A stretch of 16,489 nucleotides of DNA from WJKQ01 sp043810515 (GCA_043810515.1 JBDRNZ010000008.1:1-16489); one strand, 5' to 3'. Shown: positions 8,374 to 15,556, numbered from the stretch's first letter. The notes: generated from the sequence alone by a model not told the origin. Numbers and translations: made by a program.

Positions 8374-8916
8374 ATGAATAAAAAACCTATGACAATTGCT
8401 GATCTGGCAGTAAAAGTCGACCAGACAAACACGACGGTCGCCGATCTTGCAGTAAAAGTCGACCAGACAAATACAACAGTGGCAAACCTTGCAGTAAAAC
8501 TCGACCAGACAAACACAACAGTCGCCCAGCTGGCAGGTAAAATTGACACTCTGGATCAAAAAGTCGAGAACCTCGGGACAAGACTGGACAAAAAAATCGA
8601 CGATCTCGGGACAAGACTGGATAAGAGAATTGACTATCAGGAAGAGCTGATCGACACACTGATGTTAATGCACCTCGATAAATTCGAAAAAATCGACAAA
8701 AGATTTGATGAAGTGGACAAAAGATTTGAAAAGGTAGACGAAAGATTCGACGAAATAGATGAAAATTTCAGTGCAGTCGATACAAGATTCTCGCTTGTAA
8801 ACAGAAATATTCTGGACTTGAAAGACGGACAGATTGAAATAAAACAGCTTCTTATAAACCATGACGGTAGAATCACTCGCGTAGAAAAGCATCTTGGCCT
8901 TGAGAAAGCAGCCTGA
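8374..8916 (+). CDS. Repetitive coiled-coil protein of unknown function
   Basis: A 180-residue protein with no signal peptide, membrane segment or cysteine, so probably cytoplasmic. It is built almost wholly of repeats. Residues 9-50 hold three copies of a 14-residue unit (ADLAVKVDQTNTTV), and 51-64 a diverged fourth copy. Residues 66-87 hold two 11-residue units (NLGTRLDKKID, DLGTRLDKRID). Residues 104-138 hold five heptads (FEKIDKR, FDEVDKR, FEKVDER, FDEIDEN, FSAVDTR). The regular spacing of hydrophobic residues predicts a long, oligomeric coiled coil; the C-terminus (about 139-180) is less repetitive and ends LGLEKAA. It is the only plus-strand gene between the pilin and the pilus operon, and converges on pilC with a 23-bp gap. 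It ends in TGA, the only TGA stop among the nine complete genes. Function unknown; a structural or scaffolding role is only inferred from the shape. Confidence 0.85.
   Translation: MNKKPMTIADLAVKVDQTNTTVADLAVKVDQTNTTVANLAVKLDQTNTTVAQLAGKIDTLDQKVENLGTRLDKKIDDLGTRLDKRIDYQEELIDTLMLMHLDKFEKIDKRFDEVDKRFEKVDERFDEIDENFSAVDTRFSLVNRNILDLKDGQIEIKQLLINHDGRITRVEKHLGLEKAA
8398..8565 (+). repeat. Tandem 42-bp repeats (three copies plus one diverged)
   Basis: Units at 8398-8439, 8440-8481 and 8482-8523 each differ from the next at six of 42 positions by my count, and share the core GCAGTAAAA-TCGACCAGACAAA. The fourth unit, 8524-8565, keeps the length but is strongly diverged. They encode the 14-residue repeats of the coiled-coil protein, and retained DNA similarity suggests fairly recent duplication or copy-number change. 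Confidence 0.85.
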
Positions 8917-8939
8917 CAATCTGGTTACAAAACCATTAT

Positions 8940-10196
8940 TTAAAGCGCGCCCGCCAGACTTGAAAGTCTCATTATAGGAAGCATGATCGCGGCGACCACC
9001 GCGCCCACGGTCAGACCTATCACTATAAGGATAACCGGCTCGATAATTTTTGAAATCCCCTCAACCGCGGTATCGACCTCGCTTTCATAAAAAGACGCGA
9101 CCTTTTCCGTGATTTCGTCGAGCTGGGCTGTTTTCTCGCCCACATCGATCATATTTATAAGCATCGGCGGAAAAAGCGGACTTTCAGTAAGACTTTCCGC
9201 CAGCGGAATACCCTGTTTTATATCTTCCATCGAGAGCATAATTCTTTTTTTGTAAACATCGTTTCCGATTGAATTTCCGGTGATCTCCATCGCCTTGACG
9301 ATGGAAATGTTGCTATCCAGCAGATTGCTCAGGGATCTTGAAAATCGCGACAGATATGATTTTTTGAAAAGAACCCCGAATATCGGCAGACTTATTTTGA
9401 GTTTATCAACCGCGTATCTTCCAATCGAAGTTTTCTTGAAAAGCATAAAAGCAAAAATCACCACCAGGATTCCGATAATCAGAAGAAATTTTTGCTGAAC
9501 CATAAAATCACTCAGCCCAACAACGATCCTTGTAATAAGCGGCAGGTCGGCGCCCGTAGCCGTAAAAAGCTCTTTTAGCCGCGGAATTACAAAAATCATC
9601 ATGGCTGCCACTACACCGATAAGCAGAACAAATATCACAATCGGGTATATCATGGCGCTTTTCACCTTGGATTTTATGGCGTAAACCTTTTCGGCGTCTT
9701 TGGAAAGATTTTCGCACACTCTGCTCAATTGTCCGGAAGCCTCGCCGGAGCGCACCATTCCGATTTCCTGTTCGGTAAACGTGTCGGGATATTTAAGCAA
9801 AGCCTCGGAAAAACTGGATCCCGCCTCGATATCGCCCGCGATGTGATCAAGAATCATCTGCAGCCTCGGACTTTTATCCATCTGCTGAACCAAAGAATTT
9901 AGGGACTTTACCATTGGAATTCCGGAATTTACCATAACAGCCAGAAGATGGAAAAAAGTTACTTTTTCCTTTGTCTTGACCTTTGATTTGCTTAAAAAAA
10001 ATCTGTTTGCGCTTCGCCAGAGGTCTTTGATGAAATTGCCGGTCTTGGCGGCTTTCCATCCTTTTTTTTCTTCCAGAATAATTCCTTCGGTTTTTTCTTC
10101 CTGAATATTAAGGACTATGCGTTTTTGATTTTCCGCTCCCGGAATTTTATACGATTCTGAGCCTGTGGTTGCGAAATCTTTCTTTCCATCCGCCAT
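8940..10196 (-). CDS. pilC: Type IV pilus inner-membrane platform protein PilC (GspF family)
   Basis: The integral membrane platform that couples the PilB ATPase to pilin insertion. At 418 residues it has the usual family length. It carries two T2SF domains, about 78-203 and 284-406. Each has the family landmarks: GEASGQL at 151-157 and GEKTAQL at 353-359, YP at 184-185 and EP at 386-387. Membrane segments lie near 183-206, 236-254 and 384-408. The charged first 70 residues are cytoplasmic. Its ATG is 2 nt after the pilB stop codon, so the two are probably translationally coupled as the end of the pilN-pilO-pilB-pilC operon. Assignment to a type IV pilus rather than a type II secretion system rests on the PilN/PilO neighbours and the absence of other secretion genes. 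Confidence 0.95.
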   Translation of the reverse strand: MADGKKDFATTGSESYKIPGAENQKRIVLNIQEEKTEGIILEEKKGWKAAKTGNFIKDLWRSANRFFLSKSKVKTKEKVTFFHLLAVMVNSGIPMVKSLNSLVQQMDKSPRLQMILDHIAGDIEAGSSFSEALLKYPDTFTEQEIGMVRSGEASGQLSRVCENLSKDAEKVYAIKSKVKSAMIYPIVIFVLLIGVVAAMMIFVIPRLKELFTATGADLPLITRIVVGLSDFMVQQKFLLIIGILVVIFAFMLFKKTSIGRYAVDKLKISLPIFGVLFKKSYLSRFSRSLSNLLDSNISIVKAMEITGNSIGNDVYKKRIMLSMEDIKQGIPLAESLTESPLFPPMLINMIDVGEKTAQLDEITEKVASFYESEVDTAVEGISKIIEPVILIVIGLTVGAVVAAIMLPIMRLSSLAGAL

Positions 10197-10198
10197 GA

Positions 10199-11599
10199 TT
10201 ATTCGGTTTTACGTGCTACGCGGTAAACTTCGTCGAGAGTCGTGAGGCCTTCAAGAGCCTTTATAACACCCGCCTGTTCAAGCGTGATCATTCCGTTTTC
10301 CTGGGCGGCCTTGTGAAGGTCAAGCATGTTTGCGTTTTCGGAAATAAGCCTTCTGAGTTCATTATTCATTCTTAAAACCTCAAAAAGTCCGACACGCCCT
10401 TTATAACCTATTTTGTTGCATTTTTCACAGCCAACAGCTTCGTAAAACTGCATGCCCGCAACAAGTTTCGGATCAACCTCGCCCTCGATATGCAGCTCCG
10501 TCATCGCTTTTTTAACGATCTCCAGCATTTCTGGGCCGGGATTGGCCGGTTTTTTACAATTGGGACAAAGCTTTCTCACGAGCCTCTGTGCGATAATTAA
10601 TTCCATGGATGACGTGATCAGGTAAGGCTGAATCCCCATGTTCAAAAGACGCGTAATCGACTCGACGGCGTTATTTGTATGCAAAGTTGAAAGCACGAGA
10701 TGGCCGGTCAAAGAAGCCTCAATCGCAGTATCTGCGGTCTCTTTGTCACGGATCTCACCCACCATTATGATGTCCGGATCCTGACGCAGGGCCGACCTCA
10801 TTCCGGTTGCGAAATTATAATCTATGTCATGATGAACCTGACTCTGGTTAAGCCCGTCGAGCTGGATTTCAACCGGATCCTCAATTGTCAAAATATTTAC
10901 ATCCTCGGTATTGAGCCTCACAAGGCACGAATAAAGAGTTGTTGTTTTTCCTGATCCTGTAGGACCTGTATTTATCATTATACCGTTCGGCAGTTTTAGC
11001 GCCTCCTCGATATTTTTCAGACTTATACCTGACAGCCCAAGCTCGAGAAGATCCGGAATTTTTCTGGATTTATCCTGAATACGCATCACGACTTTTTCCC
11101 CGTTCACGGTTGGAAGAGTCGAAACACGAAGATCCATCTCGCGTCCGTCTTTTGTTGTCACATCAGCGCGTCCGTCCTGAGGAATACGCTGTTCATCAAT
11201 TTTAAGATTCGACATGATTTTTATTCTCGAAACGATAGCCGGATGAAGATTTGTTGGATATTCGACAACATGACGCAAAACACCGTCAACACGGTATCGG
11301 ATTCTTACATGATTTTCCAGAGGCTCGATATGAATATCACTGGCTCTTAATTCCAGAGCGTAGCTTATGGAAATCATCACCATCTGCGGAATATTCGCAG
11401 CCAGAATACTATCCTGCAATTGCTTCAGTTTATCGTCATCGGCGGGACTTGCCGGCGCCGTTTGCTCAGCCGGTTGCTGAGCCTGCACGGGTTGCACGGG
11501 AGCCTGTGCCGGTTGCACGGGAGTCTGCACGGGTTGCTGAGCCTGAAGAGGCTGCGGAGGTACCTGAGGCGCTGGTTGTGGTGTTGTATTATTATCCAC
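10199..11599 (-). CDS. pilB: Type IV pilus assembly ATPase PilB (GspE family), short N-terminus
   Basis: Hexameric cytoplasmic ATPase that drives pilus extension. All catalytic landmarks are present: Walker A GPTGSGKTT at 212-220, Asp box ILTIEDPVE at 236-244, Walker B region DPDIIMVGEIRD at 274-285, His box TGHLVLSTLHTN at 298-309, and a four-cysteine zinc site (C345, C348, C391, C394). The order matches PilB/GspE rather than the retraction ATPase PilT, which lacks the zinc site. At 466 residues it is shorter than typical PilB (about 560): the usual N-terminal MshEN-type regulatory domain is absent, and residues 5-50 are a Pro/Gln/Ala/Val linker leading straight into the N2 domain. The start is GTG, one nucleotide after the pilO stop codon; no other start lies upstream of the linker without overlapping pilO. 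Confidence 0.95.
   Translation of the reverse strand: MDNNTTPQPAPQVPPQPLQAQQPVQTPVQPAQAPVQPVQAQQPAEQTAPASPADDDKLKQLQDSILAANIPQMVMISISYALELRASDIHIEPLENHVRIRYRVDGVLRHVVEYPTNLHPAIVSRIKIMSNLKIDEQRIPQDGRADVTTKDGREMDLRVSTLPTVNGEKVVMRIQDKSRKIPDLLELGLSGISLKNIEEALKLPNGIMINTGPTGSGKTTTLYSCLVRLNTEDVNILTIEDPVEIQLDGLNQSQVHHDIDYNFATGMRSALRQDPDIIMVGEIRDKETADTAIEASLTGHLVLSTLHTNNAVESITRLLNMGIQPYLITSSMELIIAQRLVRKLCPNCKKPANPGPEMLEIVKKAMTELHIEGEVDPKLVAGMQFYEAVGCEKCNKIGYKGRVGLFEVLRMNNELRRLISENANMLDLHKAAQENGMITLEQAGVIKALEGLTTLDEVYRVARKTE
11472..11545 (-). repeat. Short DNA repeats encoding the PilB Pro/Gln linker
   Basis: GGTTGCTGAGCCTG occurs at 11472-11485 and 11532-11545, and GGTTGCACGGGAG at 11490-11502 and 11511-11523 (plus-strand notation). 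The translated product is a string of QAQQPVQTPVQPAQAPV-like residues at the PilB N-terminus. Such repeats can expand or contract by slippage, so linker length may vary among strains. Confidence 0.7.
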
Positions 11600-11600
11600 T

Positions 11601-12221
11601 TTATTTTTGGAAATATGCGTTTATCTGAACAGTAAAATTAATAATTTCATTCGCGGTCTCCTCCTCTCCCGGATTTTCAAAATTTATTCTTATCGAGGAA
11701 ATATCCATCAGTCTCACCTTTTCATCAAGAGCTCCGGAAGTTTCTATCAGATGCAGAAATTTTGTGAAATTTTCCCGCGAACTTCTTATGTTCATTCTGA
11801 AAGGAAGAATCGAATAATTTTCATTATCGGTAACGTCCTGGTAATCGATATTTGAAATCTCGAAAGGACTGTTTTTTCTGGATAAATCCTCCTCCGCGGA
11901 ATCAAGTTGTCGCGTAAGAGTTGTATAATCATCATTTGAGGGAAAAATATAGGCAAGTTTCGTCTCTATATCTTTACGCATATCGTCAAATTCTTTCTTT
12001 TGTGAATCATACTGTGATTTTTCGTTGGAAGATTTATCGCGCAAAACGCTTATAAGTTCCTTGTTGACCGAAACGGCCTGTTTCTCAAGCGTGTATTCTT
12101 TCCAGTTTTGGTACGCATAAAATCCCAGGCTCACAATAACAATCAGGATAAGAATTCCATACACTTTTATGTGCATTTTTTGCCTGTGTTTCTGTATTTC
12201 GTAAGATAAATTGCTCTCCAT
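11601..12221 (-). CDS. pilO: PilO-like pilus alignment protein
   Basis: A 206-residue bitopic membrane protein. A short cytoplasmic start (1-17, rich in K, H and R) leads to one membrane segment at about 18-36. A coiled coil follows at about 45-115, containing the PilO-typical IFPSNDDYTTLTRQLD stretch (92-107). A C-terminal ferredoxin-like domain, about 125-206, includes RMNIRSSRENFTKFLHLIE and ends INFTVQINAYF. In characterised systems PilO pairs with PilN in the periplasm and links the platform to the rest of the machine. It lies 6 nt after pilN and 1 nt before pilB. The family is recognised by architecture and context more than by strong sequence identity. Confidence 0.75.
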   Translation of the reverse strand: MESNLSYEIQKHRQKMHIKVYGILILIVIVSLGFYAYQNWKEYTLEKQAVSVNKELISVLRDKSSNEKSQYDSQKKEFDDMRKDIETKLAYIFPSNDDYTTLTRQLDSAEEDLSRKNSPFEISNIDYQDVTDNENYSILPFRMNIRSSRENFTKFLHLIETSGALDEKVRLMDISSIRINFENPGEEETANEIINFTVQINAYFQK

Positions 12222-12227
12222 AATTTT

Positions 12228-13463
12228 TTAATTAATTTTCGTATCGTCCGGTTCAAGGTCCAAAGAAAGTTTTAAAGAAGCCGTGTAACCCGTGTCCGTA
12301 GAGCCGGACTTTGAAAAAGATTTCATTTCGGCATTCTTAAAAAGTGAAGAAGAATTAAGCTCGTCGATCAGATTCGCGATCATCGTAAAGTTGTTTGTGT
12401 CGAACCTTTTTGTCTCGCCGACTATTGAAATACTCTGGTTTGCGCTATCGAAATCATAGCTCACATAGCGAATTCCGCCGATTTCGTCATAATAATTTTC
12501 ACTGTAATACGAATCAACGGCCATTGTCCGCAAATCAATTTCATTGATAATATCGGACCATTTTATTCTCATGTCCTTTATTTTCTGAATAATGCTCAAG
12601 TCATTAACGATAACTGCGTTCAGGCTTTTGATAAATATATAAAGATCTTTGTCTGAAAGTGAATCAAAATCGGTCTGTACCACAAGATTGCGCAGTGCCG
12701 AATTTCCAACCAGATTTATTGTCTGTCTGTAATTTTTATAATCCCTTTTTGCCTGTGGATCCGAACTGTCTGCGAGTTCAGTGGACTTTTCGGTTAGTTT
12801 TGAAACGAGCTCCTGTTCAAAAAGGGTTGTCAGGGCCGCTTCGTCCGCGATCTCTTTGTCGACCAGCGGCGCGGAAATATCCAAGACAGCATTATCCTTC
12901 ACCGCCATAAAAATTTCACGAAGCTGGTCTCGCAAAACCGCAAGATCATCTACAGCCGCCTTTTTATCGGTATTTTCAGAGGTCTGACTGTTCGCGACCT
13001 CATAGTCCCGGACATATGAATCCCCATAAAAACTCAAGCGGTCAAGATCTCCCTTTATCTGAAGATACCTGCTCAGGTTCAGATCCGTCTGGAGTGACGT
13101 TATCTCGGAATTGCTTGAAGCAAGCTCTTTTGAAATATTTGGTATGCCGAATTTTGAAGCAAGAAAATCAAAAGTAGTCGTGAGCTGCGATGTGAAAAAC
13201 AAAATAGCCGAAGCTCCGGCTGCCACCAAAACGCCGAAAACAACCTTCAAAACAAGGAGCAAAAGGCTTTTTGGAGGAGCGATCTCTCTCAAAAGAGAAA
13301 CATCTAATTCGGGGGCCTCTTCAAGAATCCTTTCCTCGCCTTTGGACGTTTCGGTGGATACGATATTTTCTATTACTCCGGATTCCTTTTCGGTAGAAGC
13401 GCTAGCTTTTACGTCCAGAGGATTGATCGGGGTCGCCGGAATTGTTTTTGCCGCTTCAGGCAT
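12228..13463 (-). CDS. pilN: PilN-like pilus alignment protein, enlarged
   Basis: A 411-residue protein, first gene of the pilus operon. Residues 1-65 are a cytoplasmic tail rich in T, E and K; DVSLLREIAPPK at 54-65, just before the membrane, resembles the INLLP-type motif that binds PilM in standard PilN. The membrane segment is at about 66-91. The C-terminal region (about 330-405, with RYVSYDFD, ISIVGETKRFD, FTMIANLIDEL and YTASLKLSLDLE) matches the PilN ferredoxin-like fold. Standard PilN is about 190 residues, so this one is roughly twice as long because of an extended tail and a helical insert of about 150 residues (about 145-300). GspL-like or an unrelated pilus protein are alternatives; position before PilO favours PilN. 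No PilM gene is seen upstream, where rplL lies. Confidence 0.68.
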   Translation of the reverse strand: MPEAAKTIPATPINPLDVKASASTEKESGVIENIVSTETSKGEERILEEAPELDVSLLREIAPPKSLLLLVLKVVFGVLVAAGASAILFFTSQLTTTFDFLASKFGIPNISKELASSNSEITSLQTDLNLSRYLQIKGDLDRLSFYGDSYVRDYEVANSQTSENTDKKAAVDDLAVLRDQLREIFMAVKDNAVLDISAPLVDKEIADEAALTTLFEQELVSKLTEKSTELADSSDPQAKRDYKNYRQTINLVGNSALRNLVVQTDFDSLSDKDLYIFIKSLNAVIVNDLSIIQKIKDMRIKWSDIINEIDLRTMAVDSYYSENYYDEIGGIRYVSYDFDSANQSISIVGETKRFDTNNFTMIANLIDELNSSSLFKNAEMKSFSKSGSTDTGYTASLKLSLDLEPDDTKIN

Positions 13464-13489
13464 ATTTTTATTTTTATTTTTATCTAGAT

Positions 13490-13518
13490 ATTTTATCAGA
13501 TTTTAGCCTCTGCGTAAA
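13490..13518 (-). promoter_or_regulatory. Putative promoter of the pilN-pilO-pilB-pilC operon
   Basis: TTTACG (13513-13518) and TAAAAT (13490-13495) are 17 bp apart on the minus strand. Transcription would begin about 20 nt before the pilN ATG, in a leader made of repeated A-rich runs with no Shine-Dalgarno sequence. It lies between the rplL terminator and pilN, where an operon promoter is needed. Confidence 0.5.
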
Positions 13519-13540
13519 GGGTAAAGGGCTTAAAGTCACA

Positions 13541-13581
13541 TAAAAAAACACCTGTGCTTTGTTTTCAAAAACACAGGTGTT
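13541..13581 (-). terminator. Rho-independent terminator of the rplJ-rplL operon
   Basis: A perfect 10-bp stem (AACACCTGTG at 13547-13556 with CACAGGTGTT at 13572-13581), a 15-nt loop, then a run of seven T on the minus strand. It begins 19 nt after the rplL stop codon and isolates the ribosomal operon from the pilus operon. Confidence 0.9.
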
Positions 13582-13600
13582 AATATTTGCGGTTTTTAGC

Positions 13601-14011
13601 CTACTGCAATTCAACAGTAGCACCCGCTTCTTCAAGCTTTTTCTTGATTTCAGCGGCTTCCTCGGCTTCAACACCTTCCTTTACAGGCTTTGGTGCGCCG
13701 TCTACAAGATCTTTTGCCTCTTTAAGGCCCAGACCCGTAATTTCTCTCACAGCTTTTATAACGGCGATTTTTTGTCCGCCTGCTGATGCAAGGACAACGT
13801 TCTTCTTTCCGCTTTCTTCTGCGGCAGCTTCACCGCCGGCAGCGGCTCCTCCGGCTGCAGCCATCATCATAGGAGCGGCAGCTGATACGCCGAATTTTTC
13901 CTCCAGCGCTTTTACAAGATTAGCCAGCTCAAGAACCGGCAGACCTTCAACCATTTCCATGATTTTTTGAGCATTTTGACTGAGCTCTCCAGTTTTTCCT
14001 TCTTCAGACAT
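13601..14011 (-). CDS. rplL: 50S ribosomal protein L7/L12 (bL12)
   Basis: The ribosomal stalk protein that binds translation factors; multiple copies attach to L10. The 136-residue sequence has the N-terminal dimerisation helices (VLELANLVKALEEKFGVSAA, about 26-45), an Ala/Gly-rich hinge (about 45-65), and the strongly conserved C-terminal domain with KIAVIKAVREITGLGLKEAK and KKKLEEAGATVEL. Compared with E. coli (121 residues) the start is about 10 residues longer, MSEEGKTGEL, which would be outside the core fold. The next internal ATGs (codons 18 and 20) would cut into the N-terminal helices, so 14011 is preferred. It follows rplJ by 28 nt and ends in TAG just before a strong terminator. Confidence 0.97.
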   Translation of the reverse strand: MSEEGKTGELSQNAQKIMEMVEGLPVLELANLVKALEEKFGVSAAAPMMMAAAGGAAAGGEAAAEESGKKNVVLASAGGQKIAVIKAVREITGLGLKEAKDLVDGAPKPVKEGVEAEEAAEIKKKLEEAGATVELQ

Positions 14012-14039
14012 GATTTATAAGGGTTATAGATATAAAAAA

Positions 14040-14576
14040 TTACGCAGCCTGTCCCTGTTTTTCGCTAATCGCATTAAGAACACGGACAAAGCCGGAAATA
14101 GTATTATTGAGAACGCCATGAAAGCCGCTGAGTGGTGACTTGAGAAGATACACAAATTTTGCGATAAGCTCGTCACGTCCCGGCAATAGAGCAAGCGTTT
14201 TCGTCTCAGCCACGGAAAGAACGCGTCCCTCAAATAGTGCGCCTCTCAGTTTTAGATTATTATTTCCTTTGCTGAATTTATACAGCAGATTTGCCGCAGC
14301 GACCTCGTCTTCCATACTAAAAGCCGCGCCGATAGGCCCTTCGAGAATTTCATCTGGAATATCCTCGCCGTAACCCGCTTCCTTAGCTGCAAGTTTTATA
14401 AGAGTCTTCTTTGCAACCGTAAAATCCGCTCCGGCCTCAGCCAGCATGGCGCGCAGTTTCTTGATGTCTTTTACCGTAAGCCCCTGATAATCGGCAAAAA
14501 CCACCGATTTGGCATTCTTCATACTGTCAGTTAGTTTTTTCAGAATTTCACCTTTTTGTTCTTTTGTTACAGTCAT
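14040..14576 (-). CDS. rplJ: 50S ribosomal protein L10 (uL10)
   Basis: Base of the ribosomal stalk; binds 23S rRNA and holds L7/L12 dimers on its C-terminal helix. The 178-residue product has the family start MTVTKEQKGEILKKLTDSM, then SVVFADYQGLTVKDIKKLR (24-42), the FTVAKKTLIKLAAKEAG stretch (52-68), EGPIGAAFS (79-87) and a C-terminal hydrophobic helix for L12 binding. Length fits bacterial L10 (about 165-180). It is the first gene of a two-gene operon with rplL. An L10-leader RNA and an attenuator-like hairpin precede it, pointing to autoregulation by the L10-L12 complex. The usual rplK-rplA genes upstream and rpoB-rpoC downstream are absent here. Confidence 0.97.
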   Translation of the reverse strand: MTVTKEQKGEILKKLTDSMKNAKSVVFADYQGLTVKDIKKLRAMLAEAGADFTVAKKTLIKLAAKEAGYGEDIPDEILEGPIGAAFSMEDEVAAANLLYKFSKGNNNLKLRGALFEGRVLSVAETKTLALLPGRDELIAKFVYLLKSPLSGFHGVLNNTISGFVRVLNAISEKQGQAA

Positions 14577-14589
14577 TTTTATAATTTTT

Positions 14590-14622
14590 AAAAAATCCCG
14601 ATCGTAGTCATGGACATCGGGA
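14590..14622 (-). terminator. Attenuator hairpin in the rplJ leader
   Basis: A 7-bp perfect stem (TCCCGAT at 14596-14602 with ATCGGGA at 14616-14622) with a 13-nt loop, followed on the minus strand by six T. It ends about 14 nt before the rplJ ATG. Its place inside the leader, before the first gene, suggests premature termination as the control step. Confidence 0.7.
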
Positions 14623-14703
14623 CAAAATAAAGCATTTTTATCCTGTATTTAGTCTCGGCAGGTCTTATTTGAACGAAAAACTTCCTTGCCTGCTGTCTAT
14701 GAC
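14590..14703 (-). promoter_or_regulatory. L10-leader RNA (ribosomal protein autoregulatory element)
   Basis: Read on the minus strand, GTCATAGACAGCAGG near the 5' end and AATAAGACCTGCCGAGAC further on match the pattern I know for the L10 leader: GACAGCAGG pairs through GCAGG with CCTGC of CCTGCCGAG, separated by a variable internal region. In other bacteria the L10(L12)4 complex binds this RNA and represses its own operon. The element is followed by the terminator-like hairpin at 14590-14622. Identification is by motif and position (just before rplJ); no covariance-model score was computed. Confidence 0.82.
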
Positions 14704-14709
14704 GGAGGC

Positions 14710-14738
14710 AATCTAAACTAAAAGTTTTGAAAAGTCAA
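14710..14738 (-). promoter_or_regulatory. Promoter of the rplJ-rplL operon
   Basis: TTGACT (14733-14738) and TAGATT (14710-14715) are 17 bp apart on the minus strand, with transcription expected near 14703, right at the start of the L10 leader. The -35 box lies two bases past the stop codon of the upstream gene. Confidence 0.6.
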
Positions 14739-14740
14739 AA

Positions 14741-15493
14741 CTATTTTTCCGCATTCTGAGCGACTAACGGCTGGGAAGCGTCCTCATCAAGAACATAAAG
14801 GGCGCGGTATTTTTCTCCCTCAGCTTTTGAAGCAACAAGCGAAATAGTCTTTAAACGTGGATTCTGGCCACTAAAATCTTTGAGCGTTATGCCTTTTTCA
14901 CGTTCACCTGATAGGGCTCTTTGAAACGCAATAAGGACATTTAAAGGGCCATCATAAGCCGATAACTCATCATAAGAAAATCCGTTTGACCTTAAATCCA
15001 CAAGCATTTTTGCCCATTCTCGGTCAGTTTCAACTTTTCCTCCGTTTTGAGAAGCAATTGTGGTCAAAACCTCCTGCAGTCTGTTAAATTTCCTGGAACC
15101 TTTTTTAGCGCCTTTTATGTCGACAGATCCTTCGGCCATAAGTTGGCAAAGTAAATCCGCGTCTTTTTGCATGGCCTTATACCACTTTACTTTTTCACCT
15201 TTTTCTTCGTAGGCTACGTCATTTTCCCTTTTAGCGTAAAGATTCACCGCTTTTCCGTCGGCAGAACCTGTATAAGTGCGAATTTTGCCTTCTTTTGACG
15301 GAGGAATTTTTTCTTTTGGCGGCTTGACAGACCCCGATTCAAAATAACGAACGGCTGTAAAACTGGGAGCTTCTTCCAAAAGCTCTTCAGCCGGTCCAAA
15401 CTGTTCTCCTCTTCGTTTTGCTATTTCTGAAGCATCGAAAGCCTTAGGAGCTTCCCCTTTTGGAATAAATTTTTCAGGATTTGGTTTTTCCAT
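14741..15493 (-). CDS. Hypothetical soluble protein, 250 residues
   Basis: I do not recognise this family. The product has no signal peptide and no membrane segment. The first 80 residues are rich in K, E and P (for example KPPKEKIPPSKEGK at 57-70) and look disordered. Residues about 85-250 look folded: a helical part with KVKWYKAMQKDADLLCQLM (101-119) and REWAKMLVDLRSNGFSYDEL (158-177), then DGPLNVLIAFQRAL (181-194), and a strand pair LKTISLVASKAEGEKYRALYVLD near the C-terminus (214-236). It has one cysteine (116). It starts at an ATG behind the best promoter in the window and ends in TAG, three bases before the rplJ -35 box. Read-through into rplJ is possible since no terminator separates them. 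It is divergent from miaA. Confidence 0.8.
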   Translation of the reverse strand: MEKPNPEKFIPKGEAPKAFDASEIAKRRGEQFGPAEELLEEAPSFTAVRYFESGSVKPPKEKIPPSKEGKIRTYTGSADGKAVNLYAKRENDVAYEEKGEKVKWYKAMQKDADLLCQLMAEGSVDIKGAKKGSRKFNRLQEVLTTIASQNGGKVETDREWAKMLVDLRSNGFSYDELSAYDGPLNVLIAFQRALSGEREKGITLKDFSGQNPRLKTISLVASKAEGEKYRALYVLDEDASQPLVAQNAEK

Positions 15494-15519
15494 AATTTTG
15501 TTTTTATTTTTCTTTGTAT

Positions 15520-15548
15520 ATTATAGCAAAAATCAGCCAAAAGGTCAA
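15520..15548 (-). promoter_or_regulatory. Strong promoter of the 250-residue hypothetical gene
   Basis: TTGACC (15543-15548), a 17-bp spacer and an extended -10 TGcTATAAT (hexamer 15520-15525) on the minus strand: the closest match to the sigma70 consensus in this window. The leader is about 20 nt, A-rich, with no Shine-Dalgarno sequence. Confidence 0.8.
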
Positions 15549-15556
15549 TAAAACGC

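Noticed and set aside
8398..8565. CRISPR-like array from the regularly spaced repeats
   Set aside because: The units are contiguous coding repeats with no unique spacers and no cas genes nearby.
8344..8659. Minus-strand open frames with repeated Cys-rich or Leu-rich translations opposite the coiled-coil gene
   Set aside because: They are the antisense of the 42-bp tandem repeats; the repeated protein pattern is inherited from the DNA repeat, and the plus frame alone makes a sensible protein.
8922..8935. Small hairpin TGGTT-ACAA-AACCA between the convergent coiled-coil and pilC genes
   Set aside because: Only 5 bp of stem and no real T-run on either strand; too weak to call a terminator.
8940..13463. 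Type II secretion system instead of type IV pilus
   Set aside because: PilN/PilO-like pair, PilB and PilC are shared by both in fold, but no secretin, GspC or multiple pseudopilins are present; the pilus reading is simpler, though not proven by this window alone.
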